Shown in pieces: positions 43,418-54,769 of a stretch of DNA of 64,000 nucleotides; position 1 is the first letter of the stretch; each line of letters opens with the position of its first letter. The position numbers and the translations under genes are program-made. The stretch covers positions 104,410 to 168,409 of the forward strand of contig CAMZGS010000008.1 in the NCBI GenBank assembly GCA_947306475.1. The letters are read 5' to 3'. Below the pieces are notes generated by a model, which saw only the letters and a list, made by a program, of their open reading frames with translations, searched no databases and was not told the DNA's origin. Origin of the DNA: an uncultured Comamonas sp. (GTDB lineage Bacteria > Pseudomonadota > Gammaproteobacteria > Burkholderiales > Burkholderiaceae_C).

Positions 43418-44416
43418 TCAGGTGCGGCGCAGCAAAAGTTGACTGGCCAGCTGTTCCATGGCCTGGGTGTGGGTGTTGCCGGGCAGCGTCCGCAGCGCAT
43501 CAATGGCGCGCAGGGCTTCCTGGTGGGCGGCTTCGCGGGTGGCGTCCAGGGCGCCGGTGGCACGGATGATGGACAGGATGGCGGGGAGCTGCTCGGTGCT
43601 GCCTTGCTCGATGGCCTGGCGGATCAAGGCGGCGTCTTCAGCGTTGGCGCGCTGCATGGCGATGATCAGGGGCAGGGTGTTCTTGCCCTCGCGCAGGTCG
43701 TCACCCAGGTTCTTGCCCATTTCCTGGGTGTTGCCGTCGTAATCGAGCACGTCGTCGATGATCTGGAAGGCCGTGCCCAGGGCCTGGCCGTAGGTGGCAC
43801 AGGCGGCTTCCACCTCGGGGCTGGCCTGGGCCAGCTGGGCGGCGATCTGCGCGCTGGCCTCGAACAGCTTGGCGGTCTTGGAGCGGATCACGTGCAGGTA
43901 GCCTTCCTCGGTGAGGTCAGCATCGTGCGTGTTGATGAGCTGCATGACCTCGCCCTCGGCAATGACGTTGGTGGCATCCGAGAGCACCTTCAGGATGGGC
44001 AGGCTGCCCACTTCCACCATCATCTGGAAGGAGCGGGTGTGCAGAAAGTCGCCCACCAGCACGCTGGCGGGGTTGCCAAATGTCTCGTTGGCGGTGGCGC
44101 GGCCACGGCGCAGGGTGGATTCATCGACCACGTCGTCGTGCAGCAGGGTGGCGGTGTGGATCAGTTCCACCACGGCGGCCAGCTTGTACTTGTCGGCACT
44201 GTCCACCCCCAGGGCGCCTGCCGTCAGCAGCACCAGCGCCGGTCGCAGGCGCTTGCCGCCCGCAGCGATGATGTAGCGCGAGATCTGACCGATCAGGGCC
44301 ACGCTGGTGTCCAGGCGTTCGGCAATGACCTGGTCGAGCACGCGCATGTCGCCAGCGATCAGGGCCAGAGGGTTGGGGGAAGGGGTGGATGTGGTAGTCA
44401 AGATAGGTGCCGCCAT
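43418..44416 (-). CDS. ispB: Polyprenyl (octaprenyl) diphosphate synthase
   Basis: A 332-residue trans-prenyltransferase that builds the ubiquinone side chain. GGKRLRPALVLL, the first Asp-rich motif LLHDDVVDE and the second FQIIDDVLDYDG are clear, as is KNLGDDLREGKNTLPLI. Chain length (C40 or other) is inferred from the usual ispB-rplU-rpmA-obg neighbourhood. ATG at 44416 is chosen; an ATG four codons earlier is equally in frame. It is divergent from rplU. Confidence 0.93.
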   Translation of the reverse strand: MAAPILTTTSTPSPNPLALIAGDMRVLDQVIAERLDTSVALIGQISRYIIAAGGKRLRPALVLLTAGALGVDSADKYKLAAVVELIHTATLLHDDVVDESTLRRGRATANETFGNPASVLVGDFLHTRSFQMMVEVGSLPILKVLSDATNVIAEGEVMQLINTHDADLTEEGYLHVIRSKTAKLFEASAQIAAQLAQASPEVEAACATYGQALGTAFQIIDDVLDYDGNTQEMGKNLGDDLREGKNTLPLIIAMQRANAEDAALIRQAIEQGSTEQLPAILSIIRATGALDATREAAHQEALRAIDALRTLPGNTHTQAMEQLASQLLLRRT

Positions 44417-44474
44417 GAGGAGCAGCATTATAGAAAGCCGCTGCCCCCGAGGCGGTTTGGGGCGGGCTAAGTGC

Positions 44475-44504
44475 TTGGCAGCAAATTTGGTTTGCCAGTA
44501 CAAT
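44475..44504 (+). promoter_or_regulatory. Probable sigma-70 promoter of rplU-rpmA
   Basis: TTGGCA (44475-44480) and TACAAT (44499-44504), 18 bases apart, lie 57 bases before the rplU start. Each differs from consensus by one or two bases, reasonable for a strongly expressed ribosomal operon. Confidence 0.6.
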
Positions 44505-44560
44505 CGCCCGTTTCGCAGAAATGGGTCTGTGGAAAGATACTCAAGACTGAAAGAGGTTGT

Positions 44561-44872
44561 ATGTACGCGGTCATAAAAACCGGTGGCAAACAGTATCGTG
44601 TTGCTGCTGGCGAAAAAATCAAGGTAGAACAGATTGCTGCGGACGTCGGCCAGGAAATCGTGCTTGACCAGGTTCTTGCCGTTGGTAACGGCGCTGAGCT
44701 GAAGGTTGGCACCCCCCTGGTGTCCGGCGCTAGCGTGAAGGCGACCGTGGTTGCCCATGGCAAGCACGACAAGGTGCGCATTTTCAAACTGCGTCGCCGC
44801 AAGCACTACGCCAAGCACCAAGGCCATCGCCAGCAGTTCACTGAGCTGCAAATCGTGGCGATCGCCGCTTAA
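44561..44872 (+). CDS. rplU: 50S ribosomal protein L21
   Basis: A 103-residue L21 (bL21) beginning [18 protein letters not shown], with the C-terminal [20 protein letters not shown] rRNA-binding stretch. An AAGAGG ribosome binding site precedes the ATG. First gene of rplU-rpmA. Confidence 0.98.
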   Translation: MYAVIKTGGKQYRVAAGEKIKVEQIAADVGQEIVLDQVLAVGNGAELKVGTPLVSGASVKATVVAHGKHDKVRIFKLRRRKHYAKHQGHRQQFTELQIVAIAA

Positions 44873-44890
44873 TTCCCAAGGAGCTAAGTC

Positions 44891-45151
44891 ATGGCACAGA
44901 AAAAAGGCGGCGGCTCTACGCGCAACGGTCGTGATTCCAAGCCCAAGATGCTTGGTGTGAAGGCCTTCGGTGGTGAACTGATCAGCGCTGGCTCGATCAT
45001 CGTTCGTCAACGTGGTACCAAGTTCCACCCCGGCACCAACGTCGGCATGGGCCGCGACCACACCCTGTTTGCTCTGGTGGACGGTCACGTGACCTTTGAG
45101 ACCAAAGGCGCTTTGTCCAAGCAAACCGTCAGCATCTCGCCTGTTGCTTAA
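44891..45151 (+). CDS. rpmA: 50S ribosomal protein L27
   Basis: An 86-residue L27 (bL27) starting [19 protein letters not shown], whose N-terminal tail reaches the peptidyl transferase centre, and containing [20 protein letters not shown] (19 bases after rplU). No N-terminal extension that would need Prp-type cleavage. A hairpin follows before obgE. Confidence 0.98.
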   Translation: MAQKKGGGSTRNGRDSKPKMLGVKAFGGELISAGSIIVRQRGTKFHPGTNVGMGRDHTLFALVDGHVTFETKGALSKQTVSISPVA

Positions 45152-45163
45152 AATTTGAGCTAA

Positions 45164-46306
<1,143 letters not shown>

Positions 46307-46323
46307 CGGCTGGCGCTGCATGC

Positions 46324-46384
46324 TTTAAAACCATAGCTGCAAGCGCTTGCTGGACAAGGGTTTGTGGCCAAAAAAGCTTGAAAT
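46324..46384 (+). repeat. Dispersed repeat, single arm, abutting proB
   Basis: CATAGCTGCAAGCGCTTGCT and GGACAAGGGTTTGTGGCC are the cleanest single-arm copy in the window, used here as reference. It ends one base before the proB start and leaves no classical ribosome binding site. Confidence 0.7.
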
Positions 46385-46385
46385 C

Positions 46386-47519
46386 ATGTCTGTTGTACAG
46401 GACGCGCGACGTATTGTGGTCAAGGTGGGCTCCAGCCTGGTGACCAACGAGGGGCGGGGGCTGGACGAGGCCGCCATCGAGGAGTGGGCACGCCAGCTGG
46501 CGGCCCTGGTGCAGGGCGCCGATGGTGTGCGCCGCGAGCTGATCATGGTCTCCAGCGGTGCCGTGGCCGAAGGCATGAAACGCCTGGGCTGGAAATCCCG
46601 CCCCAAGGAGTTGCACGAGTTGCAGGCCGCTGCCGCCGTGGGTCAGATGGGCCTGGTGCAGATGTACGAGACCAAGCTGCGTGCGCATGGCGTGGGCAGC
46701 GCCCAGGTGCTGCTCACGCATGCCGATCTGGCCGATCGTGAGCGCTACCTCAATGCCCGCTCCACCTTGCTGACGCTGCTGCGCCTGGGCGTGGTGCCGG
46801 TGATCAACGAAAACGACACCGTGGTCAACGACGAGATCAAGTTCGGCGACAACGACACGCTCGGTGCGCTGGTGGCCAATCTGGTCGATGCCGATGCCTA
46901 TGTGATCCTGACCGACCAACCCGGCCTGTACACCGCCGATCCGCGCAGCAACCCCGATGCGCAGTTCGTGCATGAGGCGCGTGCCGGTGATCCGGCCCTG
47001 GAGGCCATGGCCGGCGGTGCAGGCAGCGCCATCGGCAAGGGGGGCATGCTGACCAAGATCTTGGCGGCCAAGCGCGCGGCTGGCTCGGGCACGTCCACCG
47101 TGATTGCCTGGGGGCGCGAAAAGAACGTGCTGCTGCGTCTGGCCCAGGGCGAGGCCATTGGCACCAGCCTGGTGGCACCGGAACAGAAGAATCAGGCGCG
47201 CAAGCAGTGGATGATGGACCACCTGCAGCTGCGCGGCGCCGTCACCATCGATGCTGGCGCTGTGACCAAGCTCACCACCGCTGGCAAGAGTCTGCTGCCG
47301 GTGGGCGTGGTGGCGGTGGAGGGTGACTTCTCGCGTGGCGAGGTGATTGCCGTACGCGGCCCCGATGGGCGGGAAGTGGCGCGCGGTCTGGCCAACTACT
47401 CCAGCGCCGAAGCGCGCCTGCTGTGCAAGCACAGCTCCGATGAAATCGAGCAGGTGCTGGGCTACAGCGCCGAGCCGGAAATGGTGCACCGCGACAACAT
47501 GGTAGTGCTGCACCGCTGA
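46386..47519 (+). CDS. proB: Glutamate 5-kinase
   Basis: A 377-residue ProB, catalysing the first step of proline synthesis. The amino-acid-kinase domain starts [17 protein letters not shown] and has [32 protein letters not shown] and [13 protein letters not shown]; a C-terminal PUA domain follows (about residues 285-370). ATG at 46386 directly follows the repeat arm. A bidirectional terminator lies after the gene. In the family, activity is inhibited by proline. Confidence 0.96.
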   Translation: MSVVQDARRIVVKVGSSLVTNEGRGLDEAAIEEWARQLAALVQGADGVRRELIMVSSGAVAEGMKRLGWKSRPKELHELQAAAAVGQMGLVQMYETKLRAHGVGSAQVLLTHADLADRERYLNARSTLLTLLRLGVVPVINENDTVVNDEIKFGDNDTLGALVANLVDADAYVILTDQPGLYTADPRSNPDAQFVHEARAGDPALEAMAGGAGSAIGKGGMLTKILAAKRAAGSGTSTVIAWGREKNVLLRLAQGEAIGTSLVAPEQKNQARKQWMMDHLQLRGAVTIDAGAVTKLTTAGKSLLPVGVVAVEGDFSRGEVIAVRGPDGREVARGLANYSSAEARLLCKHSSDEIEQVLGYSAEPEMVHRDNMVVLHR

Positions 47520-47531
47520 AGCGCAGGCAGC

Positions 47532-47575
47532 AAAAAAAATCCCGCCAGTGCATCGCGGCATCGGCGGGATTTTTT
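47532..47575. terminator. Bidirectional terminator between proB and rppH
   Basis: AAAAATCCCGCC and GGCGGGATTTTT pair around a 16-base loop with A-runs and T-runs on the outer sides, serving both converging genes. The right edge touches the rppH stop codon. Confidence 0.88.
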
Positions 47576-48246
47576 CATTCCTGTTCGTTGGGCTGGTGTG
47601 CCAGGGTGGCGCCTGGCGGTAACTCCAGCGATGCGCCAGCTGGCGTCCAGGGCGTGCGCAGGGTGGGGCGTGCAACCTCCAGCTGTGGCGTGGCTGTCGT
47701 GGGCTCGCGGCCTTCGCGCACATTGTCGCGGGCGCGCATGCCGCCGCGCAGGTAGCGGTTGCGCTGCTGATCGCCGCGTGGCACGAAGCGGGCCAGCTCG
47801 GTGAGCGCCATTTCATAGACGCCGCGCTTGAACTCCACCACCACGTCCAGTGGTACCCAGTAATCGTTCCAGCGCCAGGCGTCGAACTCCGGGTGGTTGG
47901 TGGCACGCAGGTTCAGGTCCCAGTCGTGCCCCAGCAGCTGCAGCAAAAACCAGATCTGTTTTTGCCCCTTGTAGTGGCCGCGGGCTTCGCGGCGTATGTA
48001 TCGATCCGGCACCTCGTAGCGCAACCAGTCGCGGGTGCGAGCCACGACACGCACGTGGTGGGGCGAGAGCCCCACCTCCTCGTGCAGCTCCCGGAACATG
48101 GCCTGCTCGGGGGATTCACCCCGATCAATGCCGCCCTGCGGAAACTGCCAGCTGTGGGTGCGTATGCGTTTGCCCCAGAACACCTGGTTCTTCTGGTTGA
48201 GCAGGATGATGCCGACATTTGGGCGAAATCCGTCCCGGTCAAGCAT
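47575..48246 (-). CDS. rppH: RNA pyrophosphohydrolase (Nudix)
   Basis: A 223-residue RppH, which removes pyrophosphate from mRNA 5' ends and starts decay. The family start [17 protein letters not shown] and [14 protein letters not shown] are characteristic, and the Nudix box continues [12 protein letters not shown]. The body (about 160 residues) is followed by a 60-residue Pro/Ala/Thr-rich tail found in many betaproteobacterial RppH proteins. ATG at 48246 is preferred over a TTG two codons earlier. It is divergent from proS, 125 bases apart. Confidence 0.93.
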   Translation of the reverse strand: MLDRDGFRPNVGIILLNQKNQVFWGKRIRTHSWQFPQGGIDRGESPEQAMFRELHEEVGLSPHHVRVVARTRDWLRYEVPDRYIRREARGHYKGQKQIWFLLQLLGHDWDLNLRATNHPEFDAWRWNDYWVPLDVVVEFKRGVYEMALTELARFVPRGDQQRNRYLRGGMRARDNVREGREPTTATPQLEVARPTLRTPWTPAGASLELPPGATLAHQPNEQE

Positions 48247-48371
48247 AATCAAACCCCAATTTTTAACTTGGGTTCATTATGCATGGCCCCTTGCCTTCGG
48301 CAAGCGGGCCATGCCCATTTCCCGTCTTTGAACACCGTTCATCGGACACCCTGTCTCGATCGCCATCTTCC

Positions 48372-50114
48372 ATGAAAGCCTCCCAATTTCTTATCACCAC
48401 CTTGAAAGAAGCCCCAGCGGACGCCGAAATCGTCAGCCACCAGTTGATGACCCGCGCGGGCATGATCAAAAAACTGGGTGCAGGGGTTTACACCTACATG
48501 CCCATGGGGCTGCGCGTGGTGCGCAAGGTGGAAGCCATCGTGCGTGAGGAAATGAACCGCGCCGGTGCCATCGAAGTGACCATGCCCATGGTGCAACCCG
48601 CCGAGCTGTGGCAGGAGACAGGGCGCTTTGACAAGATGGGGCCCGAGCTGCTGCGCATCCAGGACCGCCACGGGCGCGACTTCGTCATCCAGCCCACCAG
48701 CGAGGAAGTGGTCACCGACATCGCACGCCAGGAATTCAAGAGCTACAAGCAGCTGCCCAAGAACCTGTACCAGATCCAGACCAAGTTCCGCGACGAGCGC
48801 CGTCCGCGCTTTGGCCTGATGCGCGGGCGTGAATTCACCATGAAGGATGCCTACTCCTTCGACAAGGACCGCGAGGGCGCGCAGATCAGCTACCAGACCA
48901 TGCGTGAAGCCTACAAGCGCATCTTTGACCGCTTTGGCCTGCGCTATCGCGCCGTGCGTGCCGACAGTGGCGCCATCGGCGGGGATCTGAGCGAAGAATT
49001 CCAGGTGATTGCCGCCACCGGGGAAGACGCCATCGTTTACTGCCCCAACAGCGACTACGCCGCCAACATCGAGAAGGCCGAAAGCCTGCCGCCCGCAGGC
49101 CCTCGCCCTGCACCCAGCGAAGTGCTGGAAAAAATCGCCACTCCCGGCAACAGCACCTGCCAGGCCGTGGCCGATCAGCTGGGGCTGCCGCTGGCGCGCA
49201 CCGTCAAATCCCTGGTGCTGGCCACCGACACCACCAACGAGGCGGGCGAGATCGTCCAAACCCAGATCTGGCTGCTGCTGCTGCGCGGCGACCACGACAT
49301 GAACGAGGTCAAGGTCGGCAAGGTCGAAGGCCTGGCCAACTTCCGCTTTGCCACGACGGCCGAGATCGTCGAGCACTTTGGTTGCGAGCCCGGCTATCTG
49401 GGGCCGCTGAACCTGAAGAAGCCCGTCAAGCTGGTGGTCGATCGCGAAGTGGCCGTCATGGCCGACTGGATCTGCGGTGCCAACGAGGTCGACTTCCACA
49501 TCCGTGGCGTCAACTTTGGCCGCGACCTGCCCGAGCCCGAACTGGTGGCTGACCTGCGCAACGTCGTCGCTGGCGACCCCTCGCCCGATGGCAAGGGCCC
49601 GCTGGCCATCGAGCGCGGCATCGAGATTGGCCACGTGTTCTACCTGGGCACCAAGTATTCGGCAGCCATGAACGCCACCTTCCTGGCGGAAAACGGCAAG
49701 CCCACGCTGTTTGAAATGGGCTGCTACGGCATTGGCATTACCCGTCTGCCGGCGGCAGCCATCGAACAGAACCACGACGAGCGCGGCATCATCTGGCCCG
49801 ATGCGATTGCGCCCTTCACCCTGGTGATCTGCCCCATCGGCATGGATCGCAGCGAGCTGGTCCGGCAGGAAGCCCTCAAGCTGTACGAGCAGCTGCTGTC
49901 CCTGGGCGTGGACGTGATCCTGGACGACCGTGGCGAACGCCCGGGCGTCATGTTTGCCGACTGGGAGCTGATCGGCGTGCCGCACCGCGTGGTGCTGGGC
50001 GATCGGGGCCTCAAGGACGGCATGGTCGAGTACCAGCACCGCCGCGACAGCAGCGCCACGCAGCTGCCGCTGGCCGAGGTGCTGGAGCAGCTCAAGGCCA
50101 GGCTGGGGCTGTAA
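48372..50114 (+). CDS. proS: Prolyl-tRNA synthetase (bacterial type with editing domain)
   Basis: A 580-residue class II synthetase. Motif 1 lies around [20 protein letters not shown], motif 2 around [21 protein letters not shown] (read [17 protein letters not shown]), motif 3 at [10 protein letters not shown]. Between motifs 2 and 3, about residues 225-400, is the YbaK-like INS editing domain that clears Ala-tRNA-Pro. Start ATG 48372 gives [19 protein letters not shown], the family N-terminus; an upstream in-frame start is not conserved. Confidence 0.97.
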   Translation: MKASQFLITTLKEAPADAEIVSHQLMTRAGMIKKLGAGVYTYMPMGLRVVRKVEAIVREEMNRAGAIEVTMPMVQPAELWQETGRFDKMGPELLRIQDRHGRDFVIQPTSEEVVTDIARQEFKSYKQLPKNLYQIQTKFRDERRPRFGLMRGREFTMKDAYSFDKDREGAQISYQTMREAYKRIFDRFGLRYRAVRADSGAIGGDLSEEFQVIAATGEDAIVYCPNSDYAANIEKAESLPPAGPRPAPSEVLEKIATPGNSTCQAVADQLGLPLARTVKSLVLATDTTNEAGEIVQTQIWLLLLRGDHDMNEVKVGKVEGLANFRFATTAEIVEHFGCEPGYLGPLNLKKPVKLVVDREVAVMADWICGANEVDFHIRGVNFGRDLPEPELVADLRNVVAGDPSPDGKGPLAIERGIEIGHVFYLGTKYSAAMNATFLAENGKPTLFEMGCYGIGITRLPAAAIEQNHDERGIIWPDAIAPFTLVICPIGMDRSELVRQEALKLYEQLLSLGVDVILDDRGERPGVMFADWELIGVPHRVVLGDRGLKDGMVEYQHRRDSSATQLPLAEVLEQLKARLGL

Positions 50115-50125
50115 GAGGCATGCAT

Positions 50126-50761
50126 ATGGCACGGTTGTCGCGTCGCAGTTGCTTGCTGGCGGCTGCCTCCTGGGCAGCATGGGCGCATCTGCCCGTGTAT
50201 GCCGGGGCCCAGCTGGAAGAGCCGCTGATTGATTCCGTGCGCTCGGCCCTGCAGGCGGCGGTGAGCGACCTGTCGCCGCCGGAACCGGTGTTCGCCTCCA
50301 CCGACGCGCGCCTGAACTACCTGCGCTGGCTTACCGTGACCAGCGACAAGCTGCGTCGGCGCATGCCCGACTGGGAAGCACGGCGCGACTTTCTGCAAAC
50401 CCTGTGGTACGAGGCCAAGCGCGCGGGGCTGGAAGTTTCCCTGGTGCTGGGGTTGATCCAGGTGGAAAGCGGCTTTCGCCGCTTTGTCATCTCGCACGCT
50501 GGCGCGCGTGGCTATATGCAGATCATGCCGTTCTGGGTGCGTGTGATTGGTGATGGCGACGCCAGCAAGCTGTTCCACATGCAGACCAATCTGCGCTTTG
50601 GTTGCGTCATCCTGCGCCACTACCTCGATCTGGAAAAGGGTGACATGTACATGGCCCTGGGCCGCTACAACGGCAGTCGGGGTCGCCCCCAGTACCCCAA
50701 CGCGGTGTTTGCCGCGCAGCGCCAGTGGGTCTTCAACCCGCAGGAAGTGCGCCCGGCCTGA
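50126..50761 (+). CDS. Lytic transglycosylase domain protein
   Basis: A 211-residue exported protein with an SLT-type lysozyme fold. It begins MARLSRRSCLLAAASWAAWA, with two Arg ahead of a hydrophobic stretch, so export may be Tat or Sec; the mature part has LGLIQVESGFRRFVIS, where the Glu is the expected catalytic acid, then GYMQIMPFW and LGRYNGSRG, all typical for murein lytic transglycosylases. ATG at 50126 has AAGAGG seven bases upstream; the ATG at 50120 is too close. It follows proS after 11 bases. Confidence 0.9.
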   Translation: MARLSRRSCLLAAASWAAWAHLPVYAGAQLEEPLIDSVRSALQAAVSDLSPPEPVFASTDARLNYLRWLTVTSDKLRRRMPDWEARRDFLQTLWYEAKRAGLEVSLVLGLIQVESGFRRFVISHAGARGYMQIMPFWVRVIGDGDASKLFHMQTNLRFGCVILRHYLDLEKGDMYMALGRYNGSRGRPQYPNAVFAAQRQWVFNPQEVRPA

Positions 50762-50841
50762 GGCACAGGCGGCGCTGCGCTCCCAGCCTCAACAGTGACC
50801 CCAAAAAATGGCCTTGGACCTTGTTCTGCGGGTGCAGGCAA

Positions 50842-52212
50842 CTATGGGTTTTTCCCATCCGTATTGGCAGCCGGTGGCGGGGGGGCAGGGACGCTGCTGC
50901 CCGCAGGCGGCAGGTTGGCGCCATCGGCGCTTAGGCGCGTGACCAGCACCTGGTCGATGCGGTAGCTGTCCACGTCGATCACTTCGAACTTGTAGCCGCC
51001 CCAATCGACGCTGTCGGTGCGTCGGGGCACGCGGCGCAGCATGACCATCAGGAAGCCGGCCAGGGTGGCGTACTCCTCATCGTGCGGCAGCTCGTCCAGA
51101 TCCAGGGCGTGCAGCACGTCGTCGATGGGGGTGATGCCGTCGATCAGCCAGGAGTTGTCGTCGCGGCGTACGATCTGTTCCTCGTCGTCCGGGCTGACCA
51201 GGTCGCCCATCACCGTGCTCATCACGTCGTTCAGGGTGACCACACCGACGACCAGGCTGTATTCGTTGAGGATGACGGCAAAGTCCTCGCGCACCTGCTG
51301 GAACTGGTCCAGCACCTCGGCCAGGGTGAGCTTGTCCGGCACGATCAGCACGCGGTGCAGCAGGCTGTCGTCCTGCAGCGAAATGGGCTGGTTGTTGAGC
51401 ACGCGCTGGAACAGGTCCTTGGCGTCCACGTAGCCGACAACGTGGTCGATGTCGCCCTCGCACACCGGGTAGGTGGAGTAGGGCTCTTCGGCAATGCGCG
51501 CGCGGATGACGTGGTCCGGATCGTCGCGCAGGAAATAGGCCACGTCGTCGCGCGGCGTCATGGCCGAGGCCACGGTGCGCGAGTTCAGATCCATCACATT
51601 GGCAATCACTTGCTGCTCGCGCAGTGCCAGCACACCGGCGGCGGTGCCCGCTTCGGTCATGGCCAGAATGTCGTCGCTGGTGACGCGCTCGTCGCGCTGC
51701 TCGGGCAGGCCCAGCAGCTTGATCAGCATGTCGGTGCTGCGGCTATAGAACCAGACGACGGGCCGGAACAGACGCATGCACAGCTGCATCGGCCTGAGCA
51801 CGCGCAGCAGCAGCAGCTCGGGTGCGATCATGCCCAGGCGGCGGGGCAGCAGATCGGCAAACAGGATGAACAGTGAGGTGATCAGCAGGAAGGAGGCCAC
51901 AAACCCCAGGCTCTGCGCCGTGGACTGCGGCAACCAGTGCGCCAGCGCGTTGCTGATGGTCCCGCTGAAGGCGCCCTCACCGACGATGCCGCCCAGGATG
52001 GAAATGGCGTTCTGCCCCACCTGCACCACGGTGAAGTAGTCGCCAGGCTGCTCCTGCAGTTGCAGCGCCTTCTCTGCCCGGGGATCGCCATCGTCGGCCA
52101 GCTGGCTCAGGCGCAAGCGGCGCGAAGCGGCCAGGGAGATTTCCGCCACAGCGACAAAGGCGCTGCAGACAATCAAAAGGGCAATGATGAGAAGGCTCTG
52201 GGTCAGGGTCAT
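50842..52212 (-). CDS. CNNM/CorC-HlyC family membrane protein with CBS domains
   Basis: A 456-residue protein of the UPF0053/hemolysin-like group. The N-terminal DUF21/CNNM domain has about four membrane segments (SLLIIALLIVCSAFVAVAE first); next is a CBS pair (RTVASAMTPRDDVAYFL and YVDAKDLFQRVL); the end is a CorC/HlyC domain (GGYKFEVIDVDSYRIDQVLV). Related proteins handle Mg2+/Co2+ efflux or ion homeostasis; haemolysis is only a historical label. ATG at 52212 is chosen since the longer frame crosses the grxD terminator. Confidence 0.9.
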   Translation of the reverse strand: MTLTQSLLIIALLIVCSAFVAVAEISLAASRRLRLSQLADDGDPRAEKALQLQEQPGDYFTVVQVGQNAISILGGIVGEGAFSGTISNALAHWLPQSTAQSLGFVASFLLITSLFILFADLLPRRLGMIAPELLLLRVLRPMQLCMRLFRPVVWFYSRSTDMLIKLLGLPEQRDERVTSDDILAMTEAGTAAGVLALREQQVIANVMDLNSRTVASAMTPRDDVAYFLRDDPDHVIRARIAEEPYSTYPVCEGDIDHVVGYVDAKDLFQRVLNNQPISLQDDSLLHRVLIVPDKLTLAEVLDQFQQVREDFAVILNEYSLVVGVVTLNDVMSTVMGDLVSPDDEEQIVRRDDNSWLIDGITPIDDVLHALDLDELPHDEEYATLAGFLMVMLRRVPRRTDSVDWGGYKFEVIDVDSYRIDQVLVTRLSADGANLPPAGSSVPAPPPPAANTDGKNP

Positions 52213-52221
52213 AAGCAGCAC

Positions 52222-52247
52222 AAAAAAACCGCCCTGAGAGGGCGGTT
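52222..52247 (-). terminator. Terminator after grxD
   Basis: AACCGCCCT and AGGGCGGTT pair with a three-base loop; on the minus strand the stem is followed by TTTTTTT. It separates grxD from the CorC-type gene downstream. Confidence 0.9.
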
Positions 52248-52303
52248 CATCATAAGGGCAAGTGCCGGACCTCGCCCAGGTGGCGAGTGTGTGTGGCCGG
52301 GAC

Positions 52304-52621
52304 TCAGGCGGCCAGCACCTTTTGCAGCTCACCGGATTCGTACATCTCCATCATGATGTCCGAGCCGCCAATGAACTCGCCCTTGATGTACAGCTGCGGA
52401 ATGGTGGGCCACTGGCTGTAGTCCTTGATGCCCTGGCGGATTTCCTGATCGTCCAGCACGTTCACGGTGGTGATCTTGTCTTGCGGCACGCCGCAGGCTT
52501 TCAGAATCTGCACAGCGCGGCCGGAGAAGCCGCACATGGGGAAGCTGGCGCTGCCCTTCATGAACAGCAGGATGTCGTGGGTTTTGACCAGTTGGTCGAT
52601 GCGTTGGTGAACGTCGCTCAT
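52304..52621 (-). CDS. grxD: Monothiol glutaredoxin Grx4/GrxD
   Basis: A 105-residue monothiol glutaredoxin; PMCGFSGRAVQIL carries the CGFS active site used to bind and pass on 2Fe-2S clusters. WPTIPQLYIKGEFIGGSDIM is also standard. ATG at 52621 (MSDVHQRIDQLV) is chosen; an earlier in-frame start would add 12 residues. It lies 55 bases after prmC. Confidence 0.96.
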   Translation of the reverse strand: MSDVHQRIDQLVKTHDILLFMKGSASFPMCGFSGRAVQILKACGVPQDKITTVNVLDDQEIRQGIKDYSQWPTIPQLYIKGEFIGGSDIMMEMYESGELQKVLAA

Positions 52622-52676
52622 GCAGATAACTCCAGCAAAAAAGGCGCTGCGCTCCACTGGCGCAACCGAGCGGGGA

Positions 52677-53570
52677 TTATTTCATTGTCTGCTTGGGCGT
52701 AGGCGCTGTGGGGTTGGTTGGTGCCGGCCCCGGCCATTGCCCGCCTGTGCAGCGCCACTGGCCAGCCAGATCCTGGCGGCTGCCCACGGCAGCAAAGCCG
52801 GCGTGGCGCAGGATGGTCTGCACGGCCTCGGCCTGATCCCAGCCGTGCTCCAGCAGCAGCCAAGCGCCGGGGGGCAGATGTGCCGGTGCCTGCTGCGCGA
52901 TGGTGCGGATGTCGTCCAGCCCATCGGCGCCGCTGGTCAGTGCCTGGCGTGGCTCGTGGCGCAGGGCATGCATGTGCGGATCGTCCTCGCGGATGTAGGG
53001 CGGGTTGCTCAGGATCAGGTCAAAGTGGCCGCTGACCTGCGCCAGCCAGTCGGACTGCACGAACTGCACCGGTAGCTGCAGCGCCTGGGCATTGGCCTGG
53101 GCCACGGTCAGGGCTGCGGCGCTGGCATCGGCGGCCAGCACCTGCGCCTGCGGGCGCTGGCTTTGCACGGCCAGGGCAATGGCGCCGCTACCGGTGCCCA
53201 AGTCCAGCACGCGTGCCGGGCTGTTCTCGGGCAGCAGTTCCAGCGCCCATTCCACCAGGGTTTCGGTATCCGGGCGCGGATCGAGCACCCGCGCATCCAC
53301 GCGCAGCGGCAGGCCGAAAAATTCCTTGCGGCCCGTCAGATAGGCCACCGGCACGGCATCCAGCCGCTGGGTGCACAAGTCGGCATAGCGCTGCGCCTGC
53401 GCCTGGGTCAGGACCTGATCGTCGTGCGTCAGCAGCCAGGCGCGCTCGTGCGTGGCGCGGCCCATGACGTGCAGCAGGAGCACCTGCGCGTCGATGCGCG
53501 CCAGGCCTTGGGCGAGTGCCTGCCGCAGCGCCTGGGCCACGGTGGGCAAGGAGGGAGCAGCGTCAGGCAT
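52677..53570 (-). CDS. prmC: Peptide chain release factor N5-glutamine methyltransferase
   Basis: PrmC (297 residues) methylates the Gln of the GGQ motif in release factors. The SAM-binding [15 protein letters not shown] and the catalytic NPPYIRED motif are clear, with the helical N-terminal domain ahead (ending [13 protein letters not shown]). Its start overlaps the end of prfA by eight bases, so the modifying enzyme is translated together with its substrate RF1. Confidence 0.95.
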   Translation of the reverse strand: MPDAAPSLPTVAQALRQALAQGLARIDAQVLLLHVMGRATHERAWLLTHDDQVLTQAQAQRYADLCTQRLDAVPVAYLTGRKEFFGLPLRVDARVLDPRPDTETLVEWALELLPENSPARVLDLGTGSGAIALAVQSQRPQAQVLAADASAAALTVAQANAQALQLPVQFVQSDWLAQVSGHFDLILSNPPYIREDDPHMHALRHEPRQALTSGADGLDDIRTIAQQAPAHLPPGAWLLLEHGWDQAEAVQTILRHAGFAAVGSRQDLAGQWRCTGGQWPGPAPTNPTAPTPKQTMK

Positions 53571-54645
53571 TGATGGCCAGCTCTTCGAGCAGCTCTGCCT
53601 CGCGTGCGGCCTGCAGGGCGTCCAGCACCTCGTCCAGGTCACCTTCCATGATGGCCAGCAGCTTGTAGAGCGTCAGGTTGATGCGGTGGTCGGTCAGGCG
53701 CCCCTGCGGGAAGTTGTAGGTGCGGATGCGGTCGCTGCGGTCGCCCGAGCCGATCAGGCCCTTGCGCAGCGCAGCTTCCTTGGCTTCGCGTTCCTTGCGC
53801 TCTTTTTCCTGAATACGCGCCTGCAGCACCTGCAGCGCCTTGGCCTTGTTGCTGTGCTGGCTGCGGCCGTCCTGGCATTCGGCCACGATGCCGGTGGGGA
53901 TGTGCACCACGCGCACGGCGGAGTCGGTCTTGTTGATGTGCTGGCCGCCGGCGCCGCTGGCGCGGAAGGTGTCGATGCGCAGGTCGGCGGGGTTCAAGGT
54001 GATGGCTTGTTGCTCATCGGGCTCGGGCATCACCGCTACGGTGCAGGCGCTGGTGTGGATGCGGCCTTGCGTTTCGGTGGCGGGCACGCGCTGCACGCGG
54101 TGGCCGCCCGATTCAAAGCGCAGGCGGCCATAGACGTTGTCGCCCTCAATGCGCAGCACCACTTCCTTGAAGCCGCCGATTTCGTTTTCGTTGGCGCTCA
54201 TGATCTCCACGCGCCAGCCCCGGTTGGCGGCGTAGCGGGTGTACATGCGCGTCAGATCGCCGGCAAACAGGGCCGATTCATCGCCGCCAGTGCCCGCGCG
54301 GATTTCGACAAAGGCGTTGCGCTCGTCGTCGGGGTCTTTGGGTAGCAGCAGGCGCTGCAGCTCGGCTTCGAGCTGCACCAGTTCGGCCTGGGCGCTGGCG
54401 ATTTCTTCCTGGGCCATTTCGGCCATGTCCGGGTCCTGGAGCAGCTCCTGGGCGGTGGCCAGATCGGCCTCGCACTGCTGGTAGCGCGCATAGCGGCCCG
54501 CCACCTGGGTGACTTCGGCGTGCTCGCGCGAGATGCGGCGGTATTGCTGCATGTCGCCCATGATGTCCTCGCGGGAGAGGAGGAAGTCCAGCTCCTGCAG
54601 GCGCTGGGCGTAGCGCTGCAGCTGGTTGCGCAGAAAGTCTTGCAT
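53563..54645 (-). CDS. prfA: Peptide chain release factor 1
   Basis: RF1 (360 residues) ends translation at UAA and UAG. The universal GGQ lies in [16 protein letters not shown]; the codon-recognition PxT element is in the [11 protein letters not shown] vicinity and domain 2; the C-terminal [11 protein letters not shown] is standard. It follows hemA with a 124-base gap carrying a paired repeat, and overlaps prmC. Confidence 0.97.
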   Translation of the reverse strand: MQDFLRNQLQRYAQRLQELDFLLSREDIMGDMQQYRRISREHAEVTQVAGRYARYQQCEADLATAQELLQDPDMAEMAQEEIASAQAELVQLEAELQRLLLPKDPDDERNAFVEIRAGTGGDESALFAGDLTRMYTRYAANRGWRVEIMSANENEIGGFKEVVLRIEGDNVYGRLRFESGGHRVQRVPATETQGRIHTSACTVAVMPEPDEQQAITLNPADLRIDTFRASGAGGQHINKTDSAVRVVHIPTGIVAECQDGRSQHSNKAKALQVLQARIQEKERKEREAKEAALRKGLIGSGDRSDRIRTYNFPQGRLTDHRINLTLYKLLAIMEGDLDEVLDALQAAREAELLEELAINA

Positions 54646-54660
54646 GGTGAAGCCTGAGAA

Positions 54661-54752
54661 CTATGGAATAGATAGCTGTCAGCGCTTGCTACGCAAGATT
54701 TTCGGTTTGATTTGTCTTTGAGACTAAAGCCAGATCAGCGCTGCCAGCTACG
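54661..54752. repeat. Paired-arm dispersed repeat between hemA and prfA
   Basis: TAGCTGTCAGCGCT (54673-54686) and AGCGCTGCCAGCTA (54737-54750) are inverted copies with one mismatch. It fills most of the hemA-prfA gap and ends 15 bases upstream of the prfA start on the minus strand, so it would form a hairpin in the intercistronic mRNA. Confidence 0.75.
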
Positions 54753-54769
54753 GTAAGTGTAGGGCAGCG